Below are positions 1 to 11,362 of a stretch of 64,000 nucleotides of DNA, one piece after another. Origin of the DNA: Evernia prunastri. Lineage: Eukaryota > Ascomycota > Lecanoromycetes > Lecanorales > Parmeliaceae. A program made the position numbers and the translations under genes. A model generated the notes under the pieces. The model was not told where the DNA came from. It ran no database searches and saw only the letters and a list, made by a program, of their open reading frames with translations. Where the stretch lies: contig NKYR01000119.1 of NCBI GenBank assembly GCA_003184365.1, positions 1 through 64,000 of the forward strand, given 5' to 3'. The first letter of the stretch is position 1. The number at the start of each line of letters is the position of its first letter.

Positions 1-98
1 AACCCTAACCCTAACCCTAACCCTAACCCTAACCCTAACCCTAACCCTAACCCTAACCCTAACCCTAACCCTAACCCTAACCCTAACCCTAACCCTAA
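1..98. repeat. Telomere repeat tract (CCCTAA)n
   Basis: About 16 uninterrupted copies of CCCTAA read from base 1 and stop at base 98. This is the C-rich strand of the canonical TTAGGG telomere at the left end of a chromosome, so coordinates increase away from the telomere. No degenerate repeats follow; unique-looking sequence starts directly. Confidence 0.98.
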
Positions 99-1052
99 AT
101 CTATGTACAAAAAAGGCCTTTATATATCAATAATACTAGGCCGAAATAGTACTAGCGTAAGCGAGTGTTGAGTTACCGACAGCTGAGCTGCATAGTAAAT
201 CGCTTCTACGTGTGATCTGATTTCAGGAATCAGTCAATTATCGATTAGAACGTTTTTGATGCACATATGATAGTAGCAGGACCGAGGAAGTACTAGACAT
301 GAAAGTATATATGACAAGCATCAAGGCAAAGACAAGACACATATAATAGTGAAATGAATTATGCAAAGATCAGTACTGGATGTCAGAACCGTGCCCAGAG
401 TCAAGTCTAATGGGGGTAAATTGAATAAGACAACTAGATAAAGAGCGAATATGTACACAGGAGAAGAGCGCTTAAATACTAGGAAGAATCCCCGCTAGCC
501 TATGTGATAATGGGGATGTGTCAATGACCAATAAATACTCTATGTGCCTGACACATAGCCATAAACACTCCCTTTGTACCTGACAGCTAGGGTACGTCCG
601 TAACACTGGAAGCGACTCGCCATTATAAAACAAAAGAGAATCGTGTCAAGCGGTCATTGGTCGCAATGGTCGCCGAGCGACCAAGACGCTCATAATCTTG
701 GTAGCCTATGATTGCTCTCTCTCGTCTGCTATCATAGTCATCATATAAAAGAATGCCTTGACTAGGCGTAGTTCTGATACGGCGGAGCAGCTGTACACGT
801 GTAACAAGAGAGGAGAAAACTTTGGCGATTAAAGCTGTATTTAGGTGGCCTCATCAGCCCTTTACTACCTTTCTTTGCAATTTCCTTACTATATAATCAA
901 GATGCACGCTGCTACTGACCTTCCTCCTCTTTCTCTAGGTGGCAACTGACTCTGCTGACTAAGCAAAACATCGCTTCCCATTGTGCCTTTTTTTCTGGCA
1001 TACGTCAAATTTAGGAACCTACTCACATGCATAAAGGTATCGCTTACACACA
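99..1052. other. Subtelomeric non-coding sequence with telomere-adjacent repeat
   Basis: No coding region is seen. Bases 100-173 form a telomere-adjacent repeat that recurs near 42482-42555 (identical core words include CTATGTACA, AGGCC, TAGGCCGAAA and GCGAGTGTTGAGT). Near 525-590 there are short direct echoes of a TATGTGCCTGACACATAG-like word. Nothing else is recognisable. Confidence 0.7.
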
Positions 1053-3905
1053 ATGTCTGCTCAGAATCGGCTCCTTATAAATATCAGCTCTTGTGGAGAT
1101 ATCTTTGACATGGTAGACTCTTCGCTTTCCCGTTCGAACGGCACGGCTTCGATGCCTGAGCCGGCGCAGGAGAATTTTCTATATTTCTGCGACAACTGCG
1201 ATCAAGTAGATTAAAAGCACCTTTTCAGACACAGGACTTACAGTCATATAAAGGCTCTCAAACAAAATCGATTTACATGCCCTTCATGTCCCAATTGGGA
1301 CTATTGTTTAGCCTGCGTGTCCAACTCCAAGATTACGCACCCGATGCATCAATTCGTACCCGCGAACCGCGATATAGACATGCGACGCCAAACAAGTGCT
1401 GTGGAATCTCAAAGCAATCAAAGGTTCAATACGGTTGACCGTGTGGCTTCTCGAGCTGGTGGTAGGATAGATCTTAGTATGACTCCTGAGATGTCGACTG
1501 TTGAGTTAGTAAGATCTCTCATGAGTGCTACAAATGCCTATTTTGGATACCGGTCCTGGGGTCTCGACTATCGCTAGACTTCTCTGGGAACGGAAGAAGA
1601 CGCTATCCGTCTATTAGCGCTTTTTCCAGATCAGCAGGCGGATGAAGTAAATTGCAAAATTGTGCACACAACCTTGTCTGAGAAACCTCATTATGAAGCT
1701 TTGTCTTATACTTGGGGTTAAGTTAAGAGTTGTGCTTGGATCAAGCTTGAGAATGTGCGCTTTCCGGTCACTACCAATCTATACGGTGCTTTGAAAGATC
1801 TGCGACTAGTGGACCAAATAAGGTATCTTTGGGTCGACTCGCTGTGTATTGATCAATCCAACGATCAGGAGAAATGCACCCAAATACAACGAATGGCTAT
1901 CATCTATTCTCAAGCACACCGAGTCTTGGCTTGGCTGGGGCCATCAGCATCAAATAGTGATATGGCAATAGACTTTGTCAACGGTGACATTACTGCCGGG
2001 TCGGAAGAAGCCGAGACTCCCGAGCCTTTCTGGGAGTCCGTCGACCGTGAAATTACGGTCCGAATGGTAGGACTCGAGACGCCTGACGTAGTCCAACTCA
2101 CCGAAGATGCAATATATGATGTCAGTGACAGCCTCAGGTTTACAAAACAAGGCGACCGGCGTGTTGCCAAAGCTGGGGACGTGTCAGCGACGTTGAATCT
2201 GGATGAGCTCCGATCATCAGAGAACAGACACGACAGTGAAGGATTGCCTCCAAGGGGACTTGACAGTGGCCTCAAAGAATCCGGAAACAATGAGAATGGC
2301 CGTAGCTTTGTGTCCGAGATGCCCCATGGACCTAGAGATTTTGGAAAGACAAGAGACTACAATGATATTATTCATGATGCGGAGGTGTACGAGGATCACG
2401 CACCAGAATTCAGGAACATGAAGGCCAAGACACATCTGCAAAGAGCACTAATTGCTGTAGACTGCCTCGTGCGTCGGCCTTGGTGGCGCAGAGTATGGGT
2501 CTCACAAGAGGTTGCCTCTCCAGCGCTTGAACCAATTTTCATCTGTGGTGGAAGAGCATTCACATTGGGCCAGTTGCAGGCTGCTAAAAATCCAAAAGAT
2601 ATGATGCTTGCTCTATGGCGCACGACTTTGGCTCAGCGTGTAGCAGTATCTGTCTCATATCGCGTGTCTAGCTATGCTTACATGCGACAAATGGTCCGGC
2701 ACGAATGTCTATTATGCGGACCCCCAAAGTTGGCGCAACTTCTCCGGGGTTCTCTTATCTTGGAGGTTACAGATGCTCGTGATAAGGTATATGCTCTACT
2801 TAGTCTTGCAGACGACAGGGAAAAGGTGGGCATTGTTCCAGACTATACCAAGTCTGTCAATGAAGTATATACAGACGTGACGCGTAATGTGCTCAGGGCC
2901 TCTGGGAGACTCGATCTGCTTTGTGTCAATACCAATTCGGAACGGCTCATATCATCATGGGCTTCGGACTGGTCGCTTGGTTCTAGTCGGCCAAAGTCCC
3001 TCTGGCAGCACGGCCACTACAATGCTGCTGCTAATAGGCCTCAACCAGTGTGTCCCATTGAGGACCCCAGCATACTTGGTGTTCTAGGAGTCCCAGTCGA
3101 CAAAGTTCGCTTTCAAAGTGGAGCCATTTACTTGGATGATGGGGACCTTTCTGGTGGGGACCTTTCTAGAATAAGGGACAATATACTGGGGCTCATGTCA
3201 CTAGTCTATGATGCAATAAGGGAAATACTGCCAAGACAAGACCAGACAGACAATGAGAACATGATATGGTGGAACGCACTGGGACTGCAACCAGATCCGA
3301 GGAACTCCTACTCTTTTTGGCGGACGCTTGTGGCCAATGTCACTGCCACCACCGCGACCGAAACCTCCAAGAATGAACACGGAAAGACATTATCCACACC
3401 GGCGCCAGAGGAGTATGCAAACATGTTTGAGATACTCTTGTATTCTTCTGAAGACGGATCAGAAGTCGACTCTACAAGTCATACTTGGCCTCGCCGCCGT
3501 CTTAGTCAGATCCTCACGAGCGTCGAACTCCAGGCTCCAAGGTTGAGAACTAAACACTTCTCCCGAATACCCCATGACTTCATGCCTGGCCTATCATTCG
3601 CTAAGCGCCGAGCGGCATATCTCAGGCCTTTGCTTACCATGTTGCGGCTGAAACTTTCAGGTCGAGAGCTGTTTATTACCACTCAGGGCTACATGGGACT
3701 TTGTTCGGCGGGGGTGGAGAAAGGTGATCTGGTCTCTATTCTTCTGGGCTGTGATATGCCAATCCTGCTGCGTGAGCGTGATAAGAGTCATTATTTACGC
3801 GTTATCGGTGAGGCGTATGTACATGGGATAATGGATGGAGAGGCTGTGAAAGGTCTTACGATGGAGAATCATACAAGGATTCTTAATCGATTCTCGCTCA
3901 AGTAA
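1053..3905 (+). pseudogene. ZZ-type zinc finger + HET domain protein, two in-frame stops
   Basis: This resembles fungal heterokaryon-incompatibility (HET) proteins, which trigger cell death on non-self recognition. One frame can be followed from ATG 1053 to TAA 3905, with a 48-bp intron at 1206-1253. A cysteine/histidine array (CDNC before the intron, then TCPSC, CLAC and HPMH after it) looks like a ZZ zinc finger. The HET core follows: YEALSYTWG, LWVDSLCIDQ, WLGPSAS, RRVWVSQEV, DARDKVYALLSLAD. The frame is broken by TAG at 1575-1577 and by TAA at 1719-1721, the latter directly after YTWG inside the HET domain. No reasonable intron removes either stop. The part from 1755 onward is open for 716 codons, so decay looks recent. 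Any product starting after the second stop would lack the HET N-terminus. The ZZ-HET fusion is my reading of the frame; the HET assignment is secure. Confidence 0.85.
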
Positions 3906-4972
3906 TTGAAAATTTTCGAGAGTTAGATATATTACTATTATGACCAACCTGGATATCCATCGTTAAGAGTACTATTGACGAGAACCTAAGGGAGTAGATA
4001 CAAGAGCAGCATACAGATATAGGCCGCAGCGTGCGCACACTAGCCTCGATGTGGCGTAGTGACTCGGCTGGCAGTGGCAAGCAGGGAAAGTACGCTCATA
4101 ATAAGGACTAGTAAGAATATATATTTATGTCATTTAATACTCGTTGCGTTATAGTATTTGAATCGAGAGTTAACGTTGATTAAATACTACGTCTAGACTC
4201 TAACAACTATTCACGCCTGCATGACAGGGGGTTAGTAGGCCTTAATATCGCTTATATCGTTTCAGGCCTTGGTTGGAATGTTGGAATACGTGTCCTCTAC
4301 AGGGGAGGTAGCTCATTAGGAAGCAGCATAAGTAGCTGGCTTCTATCTGCATTTGACTCTTCATTCGAATTGATCTCTTTCAGAGTCATAGCATTCTTTC
4401 GTCCCGCCCGCCCACGCCTGTTGCATGTATATAGCTTCGTTTTTCACTCCAGGTCTATGCTGCTAGAAGCATGGGAGTTAGTCTAGCGCTGGGGTTACGA
4501 GGATATGCCTTTTCAGGCCTCTATTGGACTCAGAGCCCTGGCGTTAGGTAGACGCAACCACGTATCGACTTTCTGTATAGCCTCATGATTGCCATTTGCG
4601 TGATTCAGCCTCATGGTTGCCATTGTTTGCTACAGGGAAGAGATTTAGGATACTAATAGAGTCGTAACTACTATTATAGAATAGCATTTAAGTTACCTTT
4701 TGCTTAATACTCAAATACGAAGTGTTGTTGCTTTGAGTCATCGACCTCTAATTATCACATCAAAGATCAATTTGCGTTGAGCTGACTGTGACTGGGATGA
4801 CGCATTATGTATCTCGTACCCCCCAACAACACTGCACCACTGGGTCCAATCGGCCACAAATAAGGCCCGAGGCTAGAACAACGTCATCATTTTCCCCTCC
4901 TCCTACAGAATGGCTGCTTCGTCCTCAACGCATCCTAGAGACATTTACTAGAACCTAAATTTAGGTCACGAA
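3906..4972. other. Gene-free spacer with diverged dispersed repeat
   Basis: No supported gene. Bases about 4350-4525 resemble 16930-17075: both contain GATAGCATTC/CATAGCATTC-like words, a CGTCCGC/CGCCCACGC block, TATAGC.TCGTT and AGGTCTATGCTGCT, then a TTCAGG word. The rest holds nothing I recognise apart from the probable promoter of the monooxygenase at the right end. Confidence 0.5.
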
Positions 4973-7136
4973 ATGGCTGCACAGGAGGAGACCGAGACAA
5001 CGAATGTGATTATATGTGGCTGTGGCCCGACAGGAGCATTGCTTTCGGCATACCTTGGACGTGCATCAGTGCATCATGTGGTGTTGGAGAAAGAGCCCGC
5101 AATCACGACCGATCCTCGCGGGATTGCGTTGGATGAAGATGGTATTCGCCTCCTTCAGGGTCTTGGGCTCTACGACAAGGTCTTCACGGATATTGGGAGT
5201 TGTGAGTTGGCCGCGCTTTGATGATGGCCGGGAATGACTCCTCACAGGCATGGGAAGATTCAACTTCATCGGTGGAACGGTAAAAAGCCTGGCAAATAAG
5301 CCTTTCATGGCTATGGATTACAACACAGTCCGTACTTTGTGCATAGAGAACGCTGTTTGAGGTTATAGCTAAGGTTTCCAATCCAGACCGAAGGCGGAAC
5401 TGGGCATCCTGGATTCATGGGTCACAAACAACCTGTACTCGAGAAGCACATTCGTCGATCGATGGCGGCGAACCGGCATTCGAATCTCAGAGGGCAATCA
5501 ACAGTTGTTTCGATTAGGGAGGACGAAGACTGGATATATGTAACCTACACAGACAAGGATGGCCAGGAGCGTCGCATGAAAAGTAGATTTCTGGTCGGCG
5601 CAGATGGAAAGACAGGGTTCACACGAAAACGTTACCTGGAGCCGCAAGGCATTGTTATGGAGAAAGCACACCAGGAAGTCACTTCCCCACTGTTTGTTAG
5701 GTCCGCAGGCTAACATGATCAATCCGTGAAGGGTAGATTATGACGAAACCTGGGTAGCAGCAAACCTGGAGTTGGGTCTACCGTCCCCACAAAGCCATCC
5801 CACTTTTCCACTATGGAGATTGGGCTACACTCCCTTAGACGTGTATGATGCATTTTTCCCAAAGGACTTTCGCTTTATCTGCAATTCAGAACGGCCAGCA
5901 GTCTGCGGTCGATTCGGTTTGCCTACAGACAGGCTCTGGAGGTTTGAATTTGTCGTACGGAAAGATGAACATGGCAAAATAATGGCTCAGCAAGAAAATA
6001 TGAAGCGCATTGTCATGCCGTATATTACACATCCTGGGTCGCAATATGGGTAAGCTGTCATACGTTTGAACCCTCCAAACCTCTTATCAATAGAATCCAG
6101 CTTGCCAAACAGAGTTCAATACCCCGACGACTGCATCAAAGTCCTCCGCTCCAGTTCCTTCACCTTCTCCGCCCGCAGCTGCAACAAGTGGGTCTTGAAC
6201 CGCGCGATTCTTTGCGGCGACGCGGCACACGTGTTCCCCCCTTTCGGCGGCCAGGGAATTGCCTCCGGCTTCCGTGACGCCTCTGCCCTAGCCTGGCGTC
6301 TCGTTGTCGCCTGCCGCTCCTTTGCTGTCTCTGATCTGAACCTTACATCTACCCAAAAATCTCACCACACACGACTGCTCACGGGCTGGTACCTCGAACG
6401 CAAGCAGCAGCTCGAGAAATCACTCGCCGCTACAATCGAAAATGGTGCCTACGTCTGCGAAAGTAACCCTTTCAAGGCTTTAGTTCGTGACTGGTACCTA
6501 TGGGCCATTCAGTTAGTTCCCAGCTGGAAGCGCTGGCTGGAGATGGGTCAGCGGCGCGACGGCATGATTCGGTATGCGTACGAAGAGGGTGTCGCGTTTC
6601 TGCCTGACTACGGCGGTGGGTTCTGCTTTCCGCAAGTGTACTGTGTCAGCCTAGCAGAGCAGCAACAGCCAGGCCAGACCGAGAGGCAACAGGTCTACTT
6701 CACCGACGACGTCATTTTTGCCTCGCATAAGCACACGCTTTTCCAAGTTGTTGTGCTCTGCTCGTCCCTCCCTGACGCCCGCGCCGCACATGAGAGCCTT
6801 GAGTCTCTCGACTTTGATTCTAAAGGCGAGCTGTCCCTTGCCGAAACTAGTTTCATAGTTCAAGACATTAACGCCGTTGCCGACTCCGTATCAAATGAAC
6901 CCTTCTTGAGTTCCTGTTTTCGTATTGCCTCCGCAGACGATTTTGGAAATAGCCAACTATGCGTCGCGCGCCCGAAGCCACTATTCTACGATCCGCACCG
7001 CTTGTGGAAAGAGGCGAAAGGTAAACCCTTTTTAGTACTGAGACCTGATCGTTTTGTGTTTGCGGCGTGTGAAGATGCGGCAGAGGTCAGGTTTGCGGCC
7101 CGGAAATTGGTGCGGTTATTGAAGGGGCTATCGTAG
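4973..7136 (+). CDS. FAD-dependent aromatic monooxygenase (class A, FAD_binding_3 type)
   Basis: Flavin monooxygenases of this group hydroxylate aromatic or polyketide substrates with NAD(P)H and O2. The N-terminus has the FAD dinucleotide fold (GCGPTGALLSAYLGR). The GD motif region is clear at about 6215-6300 (ILCGDAAHVFPPFGGQG), followed by DASALAWRL. A C-terminal thioredoxin-like segment is present. Introns read by eye: 5202-5247, 5328-5386 (donor GTCCGT) and 6050-6100. Between about 5685 and 5735 the frame must shift to reach the VDYDETW segment. The only join I found that keeps frame is a 31-bp intron (5701-5731), which is shorter than fungal introns normally are, so a small frameshift lesion is possible. 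All other conserved blocks are present in order. It faces the decarboxylase at 7672-8742; both could act on phenolic acids. Substrate unknown. Confidence 0.8.
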
Positions 7137-7671
7137 CAGATGAAGTGGTTGTCTGGTAGAGTTGAGAGAAAAGAATGGGAGAAGGGTGAGAGACTTGAGT
7201 GCCCTTCATGTTGATGAAAGTATTAGAACGTTGATTCGGTTGAATCAACGGCTTCTAAGGCATAGTTCTGTACCGGCGAATCAGACGGTCAAGATTGCTT
7301 TTAAGGCTAGAGCGTCGTATTTCAACAATCTATTTTATGGTATGTATTCCGAATTTCTAATTTCGTGGTTCTTACGGAGTTAGAAGGCCGGGCTGAGACT
7401 GTCTTCTACGGGTCGTGGTCACCTCAGCTTCCACCCGTCTACCTAAATGTCTATAATTGACTATCATCATCCTTACTCATGCGTCATCCTCGCGCTTGAG
7501 TCAGGATTTCAACAAGGTAGCGTTTGAGGACATTGGCTGATAGCAATAGTTACAATTTGACCCTTACTACTGACTGATACACCCTTGTGATAGAAAACTA
7601 AATCCACAACCCGTTGCAACCAGCAAGCTCAACTTGGGGAAGTTGATGGATATCTAAGGCCCTGTCTTAGC
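7137..7671. other. Convergent 3' intergenic spacer
   Basis: This lies between the ends of two convergent genes and probably holds both 3' UTRs. A short open stretch at 7162-7383 has no recognisable similarity and I do not call it a gene. Confidence 0.5.
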
Positions 7672-8742
7672 TTAAAACCCTAACAGCTTCTTCGCATTGC
7701 CATCCCAAATCGCCTTCATTTCTTCTTCTAGGTTCTGATCACCGTGAAACCGCTCACGCAGCCCCTCGTCCATCTCCTTGAGTAGTTTTTCGACTACGGG
7801 GGCTGGCGTGAAAGGATAATCACTTCCGTAAACCACTCGGTTCGGATTTCCAAACCTCCGCATTGCGTGGACCTGATCCGGAAAGGGATAGCCCGCCAAG
7901 TCGAAGGTAAATCGCTTGTTGAACTCCTCGATCATCATCTGCGTTGTAACATCCTTGGGCAGAGTTGTTACTATGTCGTTGAACTTCGTCACGCGCTCAA
8001 TGAGGGGTGGGAGGACATTGCCGGCGTGGGTAAGGATATACTGAATGTCCGGGTAGGCCTTTATCGTGCCGGTGAAGAACAAATTGAGCACGGCGCGCGA
8101 CGCATCGAAGAAGTACTCGAACATCGGAGCCGGATATTGGGTAATGAGCGGGGCTGCCTCAGTTCCCCGAGAGGGTTTGGTGCCGGGCGCCGGAGCGATG
8201 CATGGACATGAGGGATGGATGAACACGATGGCTTTGCGCTTGTTCAACTCTTCAAACACGGGGTTCAACTCCGGGGCGCCTACGTATGTGCCGTTGTAGT
8301 TTGTCAATAGTCCGATGCCGTCCGCGTGGAGATCGTCGAAGGCGTAGCGGATCGCCTCGAGGCTGGCGGGGACGTTCGGTAGCGGCAGAGAGGCGAAAAA
8401 GCCGAATTTTTCTGGGTGGTCCCTCTTGACGCCCGCGGCAAAGTCGTTGCACCGCCGAGCGAGGCTGACAGTCAGGTCGTCGTTGACGGGGTCCGGGGCC
8501 ACGCCGGGCGAAGAGACGCTGAGGATCGATTTCGTGATCGAGTAATCGGCCATGGTCTGGAGATGAGCCTCGACGCTCCAGGGCTATTCCTCTACTTAGC
8601 TGCTACTTTAGCGTACTTGGGTCTGGGGACAGACAGGAATACCAGGCATGCCGTCGACATTCTCATGTCCTGTATCTATCAAAATCTGGCGATAGAACTC
8701 CGGGATGAAATGACAGTGTAAGTCAATTTTAGGTTGATCCAT
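7672..8742 (-). CDS. Amidohydrolase family 2 (ACMSD-like) aromatic acid decarboxylase
   Basis: A 339-residue protein in two exons: 8742-8635 and 8583-7672, with a 51-bp intron at 8584-8634. The first exon is easily missed, because an internal ATG at 8553 starts a shorter open frame. It carries the metal-binding HCH motif near the N-terminus (IDLHCHFIPEFY), which the family needs. Later family marks are SILSVSSPG, the histidine in IHPSCP, ILTHAG, and the aspartate in VVYGSDYPF. Members of this metal-dependent TIM-barrel group non-oxidatively decarboxylate substrates such as 6-methylsalicylate, resorcylate, orsellinate or aminocarboxymuconate semialdehyde. The family is clear; the substrate is not. 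Its position facing an aromatic monooxygenase, and within 7 kb of a PKS relic, suggests phenolic-acid or polyketide metabolism. Confidence 0.88.
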
Positions 8743-10124
8743 GCTTAAATCCACAGAAGTAATTGATTTTAGCGCTTGTGTCTACTTTGACAGTCCTATA
8801 CAAACGGAGAAAGGAGCTTGAAATGCTGCCACTGAGTGACGACCGGAGCGCGATACTTTATGGAAGGATTTCAGTTCTGTTACGATGACAGCATCCGGCA
8901 TAATCAGTGCTGGGTTTGCGGGACAGCGGATGTGCCTCCTTGATGAGGGGCTGTATCCTGCAGCAGATACGTCGCATGATGTCATGCAGACGTGATTTCC
9001 CCTCATGATATTTATGCACGAATATGTAGGACGTGCTCAAAGATGTATGCACGGACACTGAGTGCGAGACTTCTATAGGTCTCGCCATGCCAATCTCCGC
9101 TCCTTTCAGATGATGTGTTAGACATTGTGATCTCACTATGCAGACCATGCCATTACCCCAAAAGCTCTTTATCATCTGCTTTTTCAGATTATGCAAGAAA
9201 TCATGTGGGAAAAAGGAAAAGGGAAAAGGGAAAAGGCTTACATATAAGTACTTGCGTATAACACTAATATATGAGGACGAAATTTTGTATACAGATACTA
9301 AGTTCGCGTCTCGAAAGACCTCTGACCACAGCTAGCATAACAGCATCGAACACCGGAGAGACTAGGAAATGTAGTGTCAAGACTTAGTGTATTGTAAACC
9401 TTACACTATCTCTCGAATATTAAGGCTTGAATTGTATAGTCAATCATGATAACGAGTTCAACGTGATCTCCGTGGTGAATTCTTCATTCTCCTTTTGTAT
9501 ACTATACTTAATATCGTATTATATTAGTATAATGTCGCAGAAGCGATAAAACTAACGTGTTAAGTTATAGCAGTCTTTCGCGTCTATCGCATTAAAGTGT
9601 AACGCTATAATTATAGTAGAATTAATCTTCTTTTTATTGATAAATAACAATTTAACTATATACTACTAAATATATTATCTACACGTAATGAGTTCGATAT
9701 TATATATTTATAATCGAAGTTAATAATACGTATTAGATATTAAAGTGTAAATCTATAGTTACATATATTAATTTCGATATTAATAAGATAATAGCTATAA
9801 GATTTTAAGTTTTATAAAAATATTATTATTAAGTGTTAGTATGCATTAATAGCATCTATGTTCATAGCACAGTAGAGGCTGGTGATAGTTGACTGCGCGC
9901 CTAGCGCAACACTAGGCACACACACTAGCTAAGCGAAGAGGTATATCTTGCCTCTTCGCCTGCACCTCTTAGCAATGCATCTACATTTACAATTATCAAG
10001 ACTATGCATATGCAAGTAGTGATAAGTAACTGGACAATCACACCTATGTGAAACCAACATTAAGTGTATTAAGAAGTAAGAGTAGCTATATAATAAAAGA
10101 GTGTAGAGTGTGTCTATCTCACTA
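8743..10124. other. Gene-free spacer with AT-rich block
   Basis: No gene seen. A short GGGAAAA tandem lies near 9208-9235. Bases about 9480-9850 are strikingly AT-rich, full of TATTA/TTAAT words and with no open frame, as expected of old RIP-mutated repeat DNA. The right part (9880-10120) is ordinary non-coding sequence. Confidence 0.6.
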
Positions 10125-11018
10125 CTAGTAGTGCCTTATCAGTCTTCCGCTAGGGCTGACTGCCATAATTTCCAACACTAAGTATATGGCGAAGGCCGAT
10201 ATTTGTGGGTAGGGCCAAACCGCGCTAGGCCCGATCCAATCGAGTAGTAGGAAGCGTAACCCTAAGGCACGGCTGTAAGGGTTCTTTTCGGAGAGACCGC
10301 CTTTTACAGATGGAGAGAAGGGTTGAAAGATGTCGGGCAACTGGGACCAACACGAGGTCGAGACAATGACCTTACTCGAGATCTGATCCAGCAGACCTAA
10401 CGCGCTTGCAGCATAGGCGAGGCTAATCCTGGTGGCCTTGATGCGAGCTTTATGGCCTTTCAGATCCGCTTCGAGGGATTCAACACAAGCATCCTTAGGC
10501 CTATCCGTGAGGTGACGCTCGGTCTGCAATCCTTCAGAAAGAAGCGCGAAGACATATGTGGCGCCAGAGCTTCGTATCGGCAGGTGTCCATGGAGTGGAG
10601 TTGACAATTGCGCAGAGTGCTGGGGTAGTATATGAACACCATGATTATAAAGGTTAGTCTTAGTATCGAAGTCTTCGTGCGCCACGGTAAACGTCGTGTT
10701 ATCTTCCTCTAGATTGGACATGAAGTTAGATAGGACTTTGGCTAGGGCGTTCCTGAACGTGCTGCTGGTAGACAATGGGTTTTGATGTATGATGAGCCGC
10801 GCTTGCCGATCGAGGATAGCCACAGTCCAATGGTTCCCATAGGGGATGGGGGGAAGCATCTTTGCAACCTGATCTCCACACGGCGGCAGGTTCGAGGATG
10901 TTGAATTGTTTGCGTCCAGCTTGACATGGGCGCTGTCTATGATACGAGCAGTCTGAGGACAGCAAGTAGAGACCACAACCCCAACGACACTAGCATACAA
11001 ACACTTGTCGGGCTTCAT
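10125..11018 (-). pseudogene. Ulp1-like cysteine protease fragment, catalytic Cys not seen
   Basis: An open frame of 297 codons. The segment YGNHWTVAILDRQARLI matches the histidine-containing strand of Ulp1/SENP-type (C48) protease domains. A later segment, NLYNHGVHIL, sits where the family has its D-C-G-V-like cysteine motif, but no cysteine is there. The upstream specificity part and a convincing aspartate are also not evident. I read it as a decayed protease, possibly once carried by a mobile element, since C48 proteases often ride in eukaryotic transposons. The assignment rests on two short motifs and could be wrong; the frame may still be expressed as a hypothetical protein. Confidence 0.4.
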
Positions 11019-11362
11019 TGTGCTGAGTGCGCCCGCAAGATCAGTAGTTGGAAGTTTAGGGCGTTGAGTAGATCGAAGGGCTGACAGAGTGGAACTTTCC
11101 AGATGCTGGATACATTCGGTGCGACTGAGCCAAAGTACTGCATTTCAGCGCAAGCTTCATCACTAGTATTTGCAGTCCTCCAAAATGAACCAGTTCAGAA
11201 AATCGATTTAAAACGTAATATCCTTCAAACTTCTATCCAACATCAAATATCGACGCATTAAACATTACCGCGACTAGGTCAGATTCATCGATATCTGTCG
11301 GCTGTAGTGGGACTACCTCTAATGACTATACGAAAATTCTCGTAGCTTTTCACAGTATTATA

